A stretch of 64,000 nt of DNA from Sabethes cyaneus (GCF_943734655.1 NC_071354.1:13238001-13302000), one strand, 5' to 3'. Shown: positions 1 to 12,381, counted from the first letter of the stretch. Made by a program: numbers and translations. Notes: generated by a model not told the origin, from the letters alone.

Positions 1-2420
1 CTCCCATACAAATGAAACACAAATTTCTGCATAACTCGAGAACTAATCAAGCAAATAGAACCAAATTTGGCATGTGGGTGTTTTCGGTGACAAGAATTTA
101 TTCTAGGGTAATTTGAGACCCCTCCCCTCTTTATAAGGGGAATTATAACTCCTCTCCCCTTTAAGAGGGGGGGTTTCCATACAAATTACCTCATAACTCG
201 AGAACTAATCAAGCAAATGGAACCAAATTTGGCATGTGAAGGTTTTCGAGGGCAAGAAAATTTTCTATGTTGAATTAGGACCCCTCCTCACTTTAAGAGG
301 GGGGGCTCCTGTACAAATGAAATACCAATTTCCTCATAACTCGAGAACTAATCAAGCAAATGGAACCAAATTTGGCATGTGTGTGTTTTTGAAGACAAAA
401 TTTTTTTCTATGATGAATTGGGACCCCTCCCCACTTTGAGAGGGGGGGGGGGCTCCTATACAAACGAAATACAAATTTCCTTATAACTCGAGAACTAATC
501 AAGCAAATAGAACCAAATTTGGCATGTGGGTGTTTTTTTTGGTGACAAGAATTTATTCTATGGTGAATTGAGACCCCTCCCCTCTTTATAAGAGGAATTA
601 TAACTCCTCTCCCCTTTAAGAGGGGGGACTTCCATACAAATTTCCTCATAACTCGAGAACTAATCAAGCAAATGGAACCAACTTTGGCATGTGAAGGTTT
701 TCGAGAGCAAGAAAATTTTCTACGGTGAATTAGGACTCCTCCCCACTCTAAGAGGTGGGGCTCCTGTACAAATGAAATACAAATTTCATCCTAACTCGAG
801 AACTAATCAAGCAAATAGAACAACATTTGGCATGTGGGTGTTTTTTTTGGTGACAAGAATTTATTCTATGGTGAATTGAGACCCTTCCCCTCTTTATAAG
901 AGGAATTATAACTCCTCTCCCCTTTAAGAGGGGGGGGGCTTCCATACAAATTTCCTCATAACTCGAGAACTAATCAAGCAAATGGAACCAACTTTGGCAT
1001 GTGAAGGTTTTCGAGGGCAAGAAAATTTTCTACGGTGAATTAGGACTCCTCCCCACTCTAAGAGGTGGGGTTCCTGTACAAATGAAATACAAATTTCATC
1101 CTAACTCGAGAACTAATCAAGCAAATAGAACAACATTTGGCATGTGGGTGTTTTTTTTTGGTGACAAGAATTTATTCTATGGTGAATTGAGACCCCTCCC
1201 CTCTTTATAAGAGGAATTATAACTCCTCTCCCCTTTAAGAGGGGGGACTTCCATACAAATTTCCTCATAACTCGAGAACTAATCAAGCAAATGCAACCAA
1301 ATTTGGCATGTGAAGGTTTTCGAGAGCAAGAAAATTTTCTATGGTGAATTAGGACCCCTCCCCACTTTAAGAGGAGGGGCTCCTGTACAAATGAAATACA
1401 AATTTCCTCATAACTCGAGAACTAATCAAGCGAATTGAACCAAATTTGGCATGTGTGTGTTTTTGGAAACAATTTTTTTTTCAATGATGAATTGGGACCC
1501 CTCCCCACTTTAGGAGGGGGGGTCCTATACAAACGAAATACAAATTTCCTCATAACTCGAGAACTAATCCAGCAAATGGAACCAAATTTGGCGTGTAGGT
1601 GTTTTTGGAGGCAAGAATTTTTTCTGTGATGAATTAGGACCTCTTCCCACATTAGGAGGGGGGGTTCCAATACAAATGAAATACAAATTTCCCCATAACT
1701 CGAGAACTAATCAAGCAAATAGAACCAAATTTGGCGTGTAGGTGTTTTTGGAGGCAAGAATTTTTTCTGTGATGAATTAGGACCTCTTCCCACATTAGGA
1801 GGGGGGGTTCCAATACAAATGAAATACAAATTTCCCCATAACTCGAGAACTAATCAAGCAAATAGAACCAAATTCGGCATGTGGAGGTTTTTGGAGGCAA
1901 AAATATTTTCTACGGTGAATTAGGATCCTTCCACACTTCAAGAGAGGGGGCTTCTACACAAATGAAATACAAATTTCCTCATAATTCGAGAACTAATCAA
2001 GCAAATGGAACCATATTTGGCATGTGGGTGTTTTTGGAGGCAACCATTTTTCCCATGATGAATTAGAACTTCTTACCTTTTTAGAAGGGGGGGGGCTCCC
2101 ATTCAAACGAAATACAAATTTGCTCATAACTTTAGAACTAATCAAGCAAATGGAACCAAATTTGGCATGTGAGAGTTTTAGATGGCAGAATTTTTTTTCT
2201 GTGGTGTATTACGACCCCTTTCCCTTTTAAGAGGGTGGGCTCCCATACAAATGAAATACAAATTTCCTTATAATTTGAGTACTAATCAAGCAAATGGAAC
2301 CAAATTTAGCATGTAGGAGATTTTTGAGTCTTGAATTTATTTTATGATAGTTAGAGACCTCTCACCCCTGTGGTAGGGGGATATGGACTCTCATACAAAT
2401 AAAACAGAAATTTTTGCGAA
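1..2420. repeat. Tandem array of a ~143/165 bp unit
   Basis: The motif ACTCGAGAACTAATCAAGCA recurs, with small changes, at about 34, 196, 339, 486, 651, 794, 961, 1104, 1270, 1413, 1555, 1698, 1841, 1984, 2129 and 2273. Each unit has this block, then a CCAAATTTGGCATGTG block, a GGTGAATTAGGACCCCTCC block and a G-run followed by CTCC. Spacing is 142-147 bp or 162-167 bp; the long form carries an extra block reading roughly AAGAGGAATTATAACTCCTC. Copies decay toward 2420. No coding sequence is convincing. The array is cut by the window start, so its full length is unknown. It runs into a Helitron-like terminus, so it is probably the subterminal repeat block of a Helitron-type element. Confidence 0.9.
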
Positions 2421-2681
2421 ACTTAAAAACTAATCCAACTCGAGAAATTCGAGACTCTTCCATAAAACATTAATCAATAACAAGACCACAAAAACTATCT
2501 ATAGTAACACTAGATCATTCAGGACGAGCCGGTCGCGAGTGTTGCCGGTGACCCGCTGTCGGAAGCGCCGCCCACTGGGGGGCTTGCAAAACTCGAGAAG
2601 TGACAAAGATCATCCGAGATTCATGATTTATGTACAACACAGGTTAATTTGTGGCAATACGAAGTTTGTCGGGTCAGCTAG
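2421..2681 (+). mobile_element. Helitron-like 3' tail following the tandem array
   Basis: After the last degenerate repeat unit there is a GC-richer block (about 2523-2600) and then a terminus ending GTCGGGTCAGCTAG followed by T. A 3' end in CTRR inserted before T is the rule for Helitrons. No clean hairpin is visible in the last 30 bases, so this end is either degraded or of another type. The start of the element lies outside the window or cannot be seen. The second tail at 5620-5646 ends in the same CAGCTAGT. Confidence 0.45.
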
Positions 2682-2857
2682 TATATAATAATATATCTAA
2701 TTAATAACGAATATTGTTAGAAAATTTGATAACAACATAACAAGATGTGTTATAATTTTGCTAGGTCCTCCTGATCAGGTATGCATTAAAAAATGGACTA
2801 ATTTCAGATGGCAATGAAAAATAACTACAAAAGAAATAACAATCGAACAATTTTTTC

Positions 2858-3790
2858 TTAAATCGTACGTTTATTAAGCTTTCTACCAGAATGCCTCGGT
2901 GTCCAGCCACGCTGCCTTGCGGCCGAAACCTTAGCTATGGTCGATGGATAGATGGATGTCAATATTTTCTTCAGCTCTTTGATGGCCTGGGCAATCAGCG
3001 GCATCTCTGGTCTGACCACGAAGTTAATGGAGTAGATCCTCCGTTTAAAATTCACCGCTAAACTTTTCTTTCGGTATAATCGGTAAAGTTTTCTTCGGTA
3101 CAGCGCATACTTTCATCTGGTCCTCGCGAAATGGTTGCATTCTTGGAAATGTTTTTTACACGAATTTATGCCTGATGTTTACCATTCTACTTTTGATTCA
3201 ACGTGGCTCGATGGCGTGGTTTGAAAAGGTTCGAATATGGCCTGATTCGTTCGGGATTTCATCATTCGATTGGCATAAGAAATAGTAGCGGGCATGGCCG
3301 TTACAAATTATCCGGTCCCTTACCAGTCGTTGCTGTTCAGTCCAGCGTCAAATAGATCTCGTCATCCATTATGACCACGACGTTGCGCTTCCCCGGAAAG
3401 ATGTCCTTCTGGGTGTTTGCACGCTCCTCAGAGACGGCCGTCCTCGACTGACGCTTCCGCATAAAAATGTCCAATTTAGTCAGATGCTTCTTCACTGTTT
3501 TGCCGATTGCTTCGACCTCTCGGTTCAAGATGCGCAACGATAAGGCTAGTTTGCTCTCGGTTTTTCAGCTTCAGACTCTGCTACACTTTACGATCGGGAG
3601 GACGGAAGCAGGCTTCCAGGTTGTAAATACCGGATCGGTTGTATCTGGCAGACGCGTCCAACTTCTTCGCTCTAGAGTAGAGCCGACAGTACGAACAAAG
3701 CAACGAGAGTAGTTGCTTGACTGTTTTCGCCACGGCTGTTGCACGGCTGTCAATTTTTTTCTACACACAACGGGGTTCCGATTTCTTAAT
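2858..3790 (-). pseudogene. Broken Tc1/mariner-superfamily (ITmDD37E-like) transposase
   Basis: Reading on the minus strand, about 3750 to 3570 carries a decayed N-terminal part. About 3537-3337 encodes a helix-turn-helix-like stretch (GKTVKKHLTKLDIFMRKRQS) and then the catalytic-core start MDDE at 3369-3358, the first acidic catalytic site of IS630/Tc1/mariner transposases. The frame breaks after it, and 3055-2858 may hold the C-terminal part (an ELKKILTSIY segment), which is less sure. A second copy of the same family lies on the plus strand at 62,750-63,362, with extended nucleotide similarity (both contain CTTTGTTCGTACTG). Several frameshifts and stops make this a dead copy. The DD37E subfamily label comes from motif recall and is tentative. 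Confidence 0.65.
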
Positions 3791-4019
3791 GCATTAATAT
3801 CTTGAACACGACTGCTCTGTTTTTTCGATCAGAGATAACGATAACGAAGCATTTCGTGATACTGACGGTAAATACATATGTCAAATCTGTCTATCAAGCA
3901 TTAAAGTTCTGTACAGTCAAAAGTGGACGATCACCACAAAAAAAATTAAATCGTCACGTAAAGTAACCGAAAGCCGGCTGCAAGGGAGTGCTCAATTTAT
4001 ATATAAAAAGGGAACAGAA

Positions 4020-4700
4020 TAGTGGTCGAACACTGTTCCCTTGCGGTACAGCTGGGATGTTGCAAAATGAACAGAAGTACTTGGATTCAATCTTCACACT
4101 CAGCCCACGGTGTTTTAGATATTCCTATGTTAGTAACAACACTGCAGCATTTTGTTCGAATCTGCAAACTACGGAATGTCAGCAGGCTTCGAATGTGCTT
4201 TGACGCTTTGACGGTGTTAATGGTATGTCCCTATCTCGCAGTTTCTCGTTTAAAAAATCTAAAGGCTCCTTCCGCTGGTCTATGGTTGTTTGCGATGATA
4301 TCGACGTCATCCGCAAAATTAAGAAGCAAGTAAGATTTCGTGATGATAGTTCCATTCCTTTTCACGATTGCTCTTTATATTGCACCTTCCAAGGCAATGT
4401 TGAATTGCACATTCCGTCCTAGCTGCTGTCCATCCATCGTTACAAAAGTGGCTACGGTCTCACTTGCTATTCTGACGCATTATGGCATCATCTGACATAG
4501 CCCATTTCGTTTTACTGAACCGTACGCTGCCTTAAAACCTACCAGCAGACAATGAGTCTGCAAGTTGTGCTCCCGAAACTTATTTAATAACTGACATAGG
4601 GTAAACATCTGATCTGTAGTGGAGCGACCCTCACGAAAGCCAACTTGGTACTCGCCGACGAAGGAGTTCGCTAACGGTATCAGTCTACAGAACAGCATAC
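4020..4700 (-). pseudogene. Non-LTR retrotransposon RT fragment
   Basis: On the minus strand, 4698-4480 encodes RT motifs of the form FVGEYQVGFREGRSTTDQMF, then LLVGFKAAYGSVKR, where an LFIDFKAAYDS type motif is expected. The catalytic Asp of that motif is therefore altered. A second catalytic box, FADD, lies in the same frame at 4317-4306, followed by decayed sequence to about 4020. Stops interrupt the frame between the two. It is closest to the RTE/I-like RTs common in mosquitoes. It resembles the plus-strand RT at 14,498-15,840 and the minus-strand fragment at 45,065-45,290. Confidence 0.75.
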
Positions 4701-4964
4701 GTGAATAAGCACTTTATAGGCAAATGCATTTCAGTCGAATGTGGAAGAAAGTCGAACGTTGAATGTGAGATTCATTTTTTCGTTCCTATAACACATTCTA
4801 TAAGAAAGGCATTATAGTATAAACGATTAGAACCAGAAGCGTGCCGTAAACAAGCAACTCATCATTGGAATCCCTTAGAACCCTATAAATATCGCTTTTC
4901 ATACCAAAAGATCGAACCTATCCCTGCGGCATTTTGAAAAATAGGAATAAAGAGAATATAAAAG

Positions 4965-5646
4965 TGAGCGTGAGTTTGTATGTTCCACCATAACTCCAGA
5001 ACGCCTCAACCGATCGCCATCAAACTTGGCACACATATTTTTCAGCGCCTCTATTGTTCAAAGGTACAAGTACCAGCAAGCCCTGGCGGTTGTTGTGGGT
5101 TCGAATCCGGTTATAATCTCAGATTATAGCTTGGTTCGACCCATGCACCCTCCAGCATTGGACAAATGGTAGGAGTCACAAGGACAACTTGTTAAACGTA
5201 GCTACCTATAACCCCTCCCCCTGACCTTCCCGCTCTTTCCCCTCCACACCAAAAAACATCAAACTTGACACACATGTTCCTTCACAAAAAAGAAGCACTG
5301 GGGGGTTAACAAAAAGGAAGAGGGGCGGTTCCCTAATAGGAAGGCGGAGGGTTTCTAATAAGGGGGGGGGGAATCCATCACTCCAAAACATCTTGGCCGT
5401 TGTTTGTCAAACTTGGCATACATGTTCCTTGACATAAGAGAATCAGAACAGAAGGAATAGACAAAAGGGGGAGGGGGTCATAACTGCCGGGTAGACAAAA
5501 GAGGAGAAGCTAACAAATGGGGAAGAACTTCCAAAAGAAGAACAATATTTTAATATTTTTGCATTATAAGCATTTCGATTACAAAAACTGATGTACAAGT
5601 GGCTGTGAGATAAAGGCACCCCGATTAAGATCGGGAACTCAGCTAG
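4965..5646 (+). mobile_element. Helitron-like tail with three internal repeats
   Basis: Blocks of the type ATCAAACTTGGCACACAT recur near 5020, 5260 and 5405, each followed by variants of ATGTTCCTT and G-rich or C-rich runs. The organisation matches the array at 1-2420 (both use an AAA[CT]TTGGCA core) but the sequence has diverged. The segment ends with a hairpin and CTAG before T. The 5' end is not identified. A patch at about 5080-5200 contains GGTTCGAATCC, a perfect Pol III B-box, and could be a tRNA-derived SINE piece inserted between repeat units; I cannot find its A-box. Confidence 0.55.
5620..5646 (+). other. Helitron-type 3' terminal hairpin and CTAG end
   Basis: CCCGAT (5620-5625), loop TAAG, ATCGGG (5630-5635) form a perfect 6 bp stem. 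Seven bases later the sequence reads CTAG (5643-5646) followed by T. A short GC-rich hairpin about 10 nt before a CTRR end is the diagnostic Helitron terminator layout. Confidence 0.65.
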
Positions 5647-8600
5647 TTTCTTATAAACAAACTAAGGGAGCATCCATGGGAAACTATTTTTTTTTTTTTC
5701 AATTTTTATTTTTTTTTAATTTTTTTTTTTTTCAATTTTAAATTTAAACTTTTACTAATCCACTAAAATAATTACATCCAGATAACTTTTGGGACCATTT
5801 CATAACAATCAACCGGTTAAGTTATGTGGTTGACACTTTTTGTACTTAACATTTAACATTTTAAGAAAAACAGAATGACAGAGTTCCGTTCCTCGAGGTA
5901 TTAGTAGTGAAAAAGTTTTGAATTTAATGTGCTAATTTTATGTTTAGAGATGTGTTCGATATAAATATTTTCAAAAGCTAAGCTAAACTGTACTACTCAA
6001 ATGTTAAAATATTATCAACTAATAACTACTAAATAATTATTTAAAAGAAAATTACACTGCCCTGGAAACATTACTATACAGGTTTTATCGATTTACTGTT
6101 TACTGTACGATTTCGGAATAAAATCAAGGACACCAAGGTGAAATAATACCGAAGACAGACCGCCTATTTATGCACGCATAATCTCCAAGAAGTCACTTCA
6201 TGTTACGATCAGCGAGGAAAACCCGTCGTAATCTCCACCGCAACGGGCCCGGCCAGGGGCAGCAAAACGTCAATCCCTCATCAAAACATCATCATCAGCA
6301 TCACCATCGCAGCGGGAACTGTTTCATCGTAGCTCATAAATATCTTCGCTCTCTCGTCATAACATACTGATGAGAAAACGCTTTCGGCTCCACCAGGGGT
6401 AACCCCCCCTCCTCCCCCAGCCGGTTGGCGATTTTCACGGGCAGAAGTGACTCGAACCTGGCAGGAGGCACCGGTCCTGTCGCTCTGCTGCTGCTAGCCG
6501 GTAACGCCACCATCCTCGGCGTCGTCGTCGTCGTCGTCGTATCGATTCCAAAGTGCCAAACGTCGATTCGAGGCTTCGACGGAAAGGTCGACCAGCAACT
6601 GCCGGGTTGGTACCCAAAAATAGATTCCAACCCAAGCCCGGTGGTGGTCTCTCGCCGATCGGTGCGCTGCTGCGGTGCGGTGCGGAGTGGTACGGTCGAA
6701 AATGATAAAGTGATGTTTTGGCGTTTGCTGGTTGTGACGGGCTCGGGAAAATAATGGATTCACTATATAATTTGACCTGAGTCGGACCGTTTATTTCGTT
6801 TGGGTTGGTCGGCGGGGCCACAACCGGGGAGCAATTATTATCGAGGAGCTGCAGCAGCACGGTCTTCCGAAACGGAACGGGTGCAGGCAAGCTTCGTGTC
6901 GAAAGTTGGGAGCAAGTTTAACACGCACGTCACGTGACCTTAGTGTAGCCTTCTGCCGACCGAACCGGTCGCAGGTCCTCTGCCGCGCGCCGCGGGCCTA
7001 AACTGATAGTAAACTTTCCGACCATGGAGAACCTGTTTTTTGGTGGGACAAAAGTACAGTTTTAAAAGGGGCACGGTTTCAGCATCTGTTTAATTATTTT
7101 ACCTTGATTGCTGAGAAGGAGCAACCTAATAATGTTGCAATAAAATTTGTAATGAAATACTGGGCTGAATCATTAAATATTGATTGCTTGAGCCTCAATT
7201 GATCGCTAGAACAAATTTCAATGAGATTCCATCAAAATTTTCACCACTTCAATAATTCACAATTTCTGTCTCGTTACAGGTAAGTCATCGTTCCTACTTC
7301 ACAGCTTCATTGTTTCAACTACGGTTTCAGTAGAGGTAAAATCATTATTGACCGCAAGGTTAAATGAAATCGAATAAATTTAAATAAACACTACCTACCT
7401 GCAATGGTTCCCGGTATGCGGAACAATCGTACAAAACACAAATTTCGCTGATTTCGATTCGGCAGTTGTTATTTAAAGGAAACCGGAAACCCCCAGTGCA
7501 AACATTACAATTTACATAATTGCGAACCCTCGTTTTAGCCAAACATATTTAAATTACAAACCTTATCTTTTCCCTTTTTTCCCTGAATCATTTCCGGTTT
7601 TTGTCACAATCACAATTTGCCTTCTACGGTGTCTAAAAATATCCGCTCTACTGATTTTTCCACGGATTGTGATTTTTTTTCTGCCGTCTCATCTCTTTAA
7701 TTTTTTTGTTCACTCTGTCAAAACGTAACAATATCCTGCTGCCAGCAGCAAAATGAGACCGCCGCTCCCGTCCCCACTCAATGTCCTCCAGTGGCTCACG
7801 GTTAGTTCCCGTGTCTGGCAAAATACACAAAAGTGCAAAACCGCGTCCTGCAGCAGCACATGTTCACCGAGTCCTGAATCGATTAGTTGCACGGTTCCGG
7901 ACTGCCAACGAGGGAGTCCAGTCATCTGGTACGGAGCTTGTGTCACACACAATTAAGCGCGCGCGTCTTTTCGCTGTTGGCATCCTCTCATCTCGCAAAT
8001 GAGTTTACATTCAACATTCGATTTGCAAATTTCCACCATCCGGGCGCAGAGTAGAGCGCAGCCCCGAAAAGGGCGAAAAAACTGGCCTGTATCTGCTAAA
8101 AGCATTACTTTACGGTGATGTTTGCTCTATTCCAGTGCAACATAACCTAAAAATTGAAAATTACTCCAAAACCAATATATTTCACTTGCACACGATTTCG
8201 TGTGGCCAAAATCTGCAAACCGGTGAGCGGGCAAAGTTTGCCTTACCCTCGAAGCGCTATGTGAAAACATATTTTCGCGTCGTTCGGAGTCATCTCTGGG
8301 GCGAGCAAACTTCACGAACCCGCTTGCTGGCTGCTCCGGTAAGCCAAGGAATTTACCGGCTCCGGTCGCATATTCATGAGCGACCAGCAACAGCAACGGA
8401 ACAGTTTGAGCAGCAATAAACATTTTATAGTTTCCCACCCACAGCGGTCGACATCTGCATTAGCTGCGAACGGAAATCCACTTGGAAGCCGCCGCCATCG
8501 TCGACGGTGCTCGTTCCGTGCGCTGCATTTATTCTCCTAATGCAGAGTGTCTGTAAGACTCCGGATCGGAATCGCATCCATCAGCTCCGGGCATCAGCCC

Positions 8601-9774
8601 GGCAAGCCAAAGTGGGCTTGAGGATGAAAGCGTCTGCCTGCTAGAGCAAGATTCTGCAAAGGAGCAAAGTTCATGCACGTGTTTTCTTCCAACAGAAAAT
8701 GCAGTTTTCCACTCCATGGGTGGGTGGGTAGACGCAGAACGGCGCACAATAAATCCAATATCGCCGTGTGGAATAATGATAGCTGGCTCAAGCCAATAAA
8801 TGCACACACTTTGTGCCTTCGTTTCCTCCCGCGCCGCGGATCAGCTCGGGAAAAGAGCAACTTTTAAAAAGCTTTCAAATGATGAAATATTGACGATGGC
8901 AGCGAAAAGCGTGCCTTACATTGCTTTCCCAGACTGCGCCCGTACTTTTCACACTCACGGCATGCCAAAAGGTGTGTGAATGTGTGTGGGTGTGGGGATG
9001 TGGGGGGAAATATATTTGATACGGATGTGTACCGATGCTGGCTCACTCAGCAAATATTGAAGTTTCGTACAGAATTTATAACATTTCATTAGTGCTTGCC
9101 AACAACGGAATCGAGCGGAACGACCAACAGGTTGATGAAAATTGATGAAATTTAGAATTTGTGTATTATTTTCATCAAAAAAAACAAATACAGTCCCGAT
9201 TTTGCGTTTCGCTCTAGCAGCAAGCAGCTATAAATAGAGTGAATGGCCATGGTTTTAATCCACGAAATTTTCCACCCGGGAGTCACGTGTCGAAGAAACC
9301 GCACGAGCCTAAGGCACGTGAACGGTGCCGCTCTAGTTCTACGTTAGCTAGTGACGGTGGTTCGGAACGACCGCTAGCGCGGATACAAAACATGTAATCA
9401 ATTTTCCGTCGTCGTCTGGTGGATGTTGTACGTAAAATACGCTTTAGCCAAAGCCCAACTAAGTTTGCACCATCATATCAGGTGGAAACCGGCAACAACG
9501 GTGACGTTGGATGAGTGCCATTTGTTGCGCTTGAAGCGTGTCAATCATACCCGCGAAGCGGTCGCTAGCTGTGTTGTCTAGCGAATGAAATATGGGAGAA
9601 ATACCGCCAGGAAGGCGTTGTCTTATCAATCTTTCTGGTGGAATACAAAAGGCTTTTTTTATTTTTGCGAAGAAATATGCGCCCATAGCGATCCGATTGA
9701 CTACAGCTGCGCTGACGGGTGCACAGAGTATACCAGAATATGAAAGCTTTTTCGTGAATATGAAAAAAACCTGA
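5647..9774. other. No gene recognised; simple repeats and GC-richer island
   Basis: About 5685-5735 is T-rich. About 6180-7020 is GC-richer with a (GTC)n run near 6520-6540 and many short open frames on both strands, none resembling a known protein. 7700-8900 is similar. 8960-9005 has a GT/GGT-rich run. This could be regulatory or intronic DNA of a nearby gene. I see no splice-bounded exon I could defend. Confidence 0.5.
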
Positions 9775-9996
9775 AATATTGCTGATTGCAAGGAAGATTG
9801 TCCAATCAATAAGTGCGCAATCGTTCATAAAAGCGTTATTTTGGCTTAAATCGTTTCGATCTCTTCAGCGCACTTATTGCTTGGAATGTAACGAAAAAGT
9901 GCGCCGAAGATACCGAAACGATTTAATGCAGGTTCGTACTTTTATGAGCGATTTCGCACTTTGGATGGTCCAATTTTCCTAGCAATTAGCAATATT
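9775..9996. mobile_element. Foldback MITE with ~100 bp arms
   Basis: Bases 9775-9875 pair with the reverse complement of 9898-9996, leaving a short loop of about 22 bases. Shared arm segments include AATATTGCT at the outer ends, CATAAAAG in the middle, and TTAAATCGTTTCG with GCGCACTT at the inner ends. Mismatches are scattered. There is no coding capacity. I could not assign a target-site duplication. Confidence 0.85.
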
Positions 9997-11245
9997 AAAA
10001 TTAATATTCAAAGTAGAATCCATTGGAAGTGACATAATATGATATTATCTCTATAGTAATGAGAAATACTGATCAATAATCACATTTAGGGTCAAAAATT
10101 TAAATTTTCAACATGGATTTCAAGTTTCTAAACTCATGGTAACCTGTTGTTGTATAACTTTACTGTGCCAAATATCAAGAATTTTTTAACAACTCGTTGT
10201 TCCTACTTCCCGAGCTGGTGCGTCCGACACCTAAAATTTTTGCCTAAAACTTAGATAAAGCCATGATAAACGCAGTCAAAAGTCGTTAAGCTGTCGCATA
10301 TCCAGTCTAATTCATTGTGCGGCTTTCTCGAAAATCTACGCTGCTGATATCTCTGAGTTTATAAGAGCTTACCATTGCAGAATTTGAGAAATTTAGAGAA
10401 TATATAAAGCTCAATTAGAGGACACCAAGGCCAGTCCGAAGGGCTCGTTCCGATATTCCAACTACTCTTAGTTCGAAATTGCCTTCTATTAATGCTGATC
10501 AGAGCCCTCCACCTCTCCGTTCTCAGGATTGTCAGGCTTATATTAATTCAATATTGCTCATTTTATTGTACCACGTCAAGCAGAATTTTAAAGAATTATT
10601 ATAATTGTATAGCTAATAGCTATACTAATAGCTAAGAACACTTATTTTGCTACCATTCAGCGCATACAATTTTACCCCTGGTAGTATTCTTTTGTTTGTC
10701 AGCCCATGGAAATGACTACTGAACTGCTAACAGTGTTTGTCTTTCTCAGTTTTCTTCCCTTCAAAACAATTCATTCAGAAATTGCAGTGCAGAACGATTA
10801 CTCGACTAACCTGTCAGTCAATTTTCTTGCTCATTACTGATATTTTAGATCTCAAAGTTCAATTTCTTAAACTTCCTGCTCTAAACCTAGTTGGGCTCTG
10901 GCTAAAGCTCTTTAGAGACTCCACTGGTACCAGGAATAAGATGACACGACATGCTGCATGGCTCGGGTAAATTATTAGGGGTTGTAGCTTACTTGCAAAT
11001 GTCGAGACGCTCAACGAACGACAACGGCAACGAGAACCAAGTACGGTATAGACGAGTTGTTAATACGTGCCGCCCACCACGGTCCCAAGCTGTTAGAGAT
11101 AATAAGGAGAGATACAGAAAAAGGATACGGAGACAAGACAGAGATAAAGAGAAACAGAGTTGAAGAGTTGAAGAGTGACAGAAGTAAATAAAACAAATTG
11201 ACTGAAGTTGTTGGAGCGTCTTAGTAGAATACGAAACCTGATATT
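9997..11245. other. No gene recognised; AT-rich DNA
   Basis: Apart from the dispersed repeat at 10,655-10,850 nothing is recognisable. A purine-rich stretch at about 11,090-11,170 carries a short open frame of low complexity that I do not take as coding. Confidence 0.5.
10655..10850. repeat. Dispersed repeat, copy 1 (partner at 42,488)
   Basis: Shares with 42,488-42,665, in the same orientation, the ordered blocks CCTGGTAGTATTCTTTT, GTCAGCCCATGGA, CTGACAGTGTTT or a variant, CCTGTCAGTC and TGATATTTT. The family is unknown; it has no coding content. Confidence 0.75.
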
Positions 11246-11285
11246 AATTTTAAAAGAAAACTTTCCAATTAAATTCTGCTATGTA

Positions 11286-12158
11286 GGGGAATGTCGTCGT
11301 GGTTGGGCCGCCTTTTGACATTAGCCCATAACTTCCGTTTCAAAAAGAATTTTTAAAATCTAAATAGATCGTTGAAAATGTCTAAGAATAAGCTATATTT
11401 CTGGAAAATCTTGAACTGATTGTTTAAAAAATAATAAAGTTATAGGCATTTACGTGAAGACAAAAAATGTTGTCATACTCGGACCACGTTATACAGGTCG
11501 GGCCACCGCTTTTAATCCAAGAAATACGTATTGAAATTCTATGTAGAGAATGAATCTCGTGAGCAACGGCCCAAATAAGTATAAATATCCTATTTTTAAT
11601 AACGTATTACTACAATCGCGTTTTTCGAACTACTGCAATGAAAAATCAACAACAATCTGGGTTTTTATTGTACTAATTTTGCTTTATTCATCACATTTCC
11701 CGCGACTGACGTTCTCTAGCGAGTATTGCGCTTCTGTGCTTAAAATTATGGTGGCCCAACCATGACTACACAAGTGGCCCGACCTACACCATAAGCGCTT
11801 TTGTAGCATTTCCCCCTTACCCTACCCAAACACCAAACTGTACGGGATTTTTCAATAGCCTTCGAATTGAGCACAACACACTTAATAAATTTTCAATATT
11901 TATCCCGATAATTGCATTTCATGAATCATTTCTTGAAGAAAAGTTAACTGCACCTGGAAAACTTTTTTTGAACTGATTCAATCAGTGAATTCAGTACGCG
12001 TGTTTTGAATACACAATTGAAACTCACAATATTGTGAAAAGTTAGCTGTCACAGTAAGAAGTTTTACAATGCTTGTACATAGGTATCACGAGTTATTGAA
12101 ACTGAAAAAATCGTGGTGGCCAGACCATAACAGTGGCCCGACGATAACGACATTACCC
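11286..12158. mobile_element. TA-flanked MITE, ends GGGGAATGTCGT / ACATTACCC
   Basis: The ends are inverted: GGGGAATGTCGTCGTGG... against the reverse complement of ...AACGACATTACCC. They agree through AATGTCGT and again at GGGCC. TA flanks both sides (11,284-11,285 and 12,159-12,160). GTGGCCCGAC-type motifs recur inside near both ends. No transposase is present. Length is 873 bp. Confidence 0.7.
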
Positions 12159-12160
12159 TA

Positions 12161-12250
12161 TATTTATTCTTGACAGATACGTATTTCGCCTACGACTTGC
12201 AGGCTTCCTCTTTGTCTGTTTTCGTAATACGTATCTGTCAAGAATAAATA
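12161..12250. repeat. Perfect 25 bp hairpin arms with 40 nt loop
   Basis: Bases 12,161-12,185 are a perfect inverted copy of 12,226-12,250 (core TTCTTGACAGATACGTATT). The hairpin abuts the TA at the right end of the adjacent MITE. Perfect arms suggest a recent event or gene conversion. Confidence 0.85.
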
Positions 12251-12343
12251 CACATAGTAGAATTTAATTGGAAAGTTTTCTTTTTAATTTAATTTAATTT
12301 CAAATAAGACTAAGATAAGAGAGGTAGAGACAAAGAAAGACAG

Positions 12344-12348
<5 letters not shown>

Positions 12349-12374
<26 letters not shown>
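12349..12374. repeat. (GA)n microsatellite
   Basis: About 13 uninterrupted GA dinucleotides, followed by a short purine-rich tract. Confidence 0.95.

Positions 12375-12381
<7 letters not shown>

Larger units (their letters stand above)
11246..12290. mobile_element. Outer inverted repeat enclosing a MITE and a hairpin
   Basis: Left arm 11,246-11,284 and right arm 12,252-12,290 are inverted copies (common core AGAAAACTTTCCAATTAAAT) of about 39 bp with few mismatches. They bracket a TA-flanked MITE (11,286-12,158) and a perfect hairpin (12,161-12,250). The outer pair may be the ends of an older element into which the MITE jumped. Confidence 0.7.

Noticed and set aside
1..2420. CRISPR-like regular repeats
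   Set aside because: The whole 143/165 bp unit repeats, there are no unique spacers, and the context is eukaryotic.
5080..5200. tRNA gene suggested by GGTTCGAATCC
   Set aside because: No acceptor pairing or A-box found; at most a SINE fragment.
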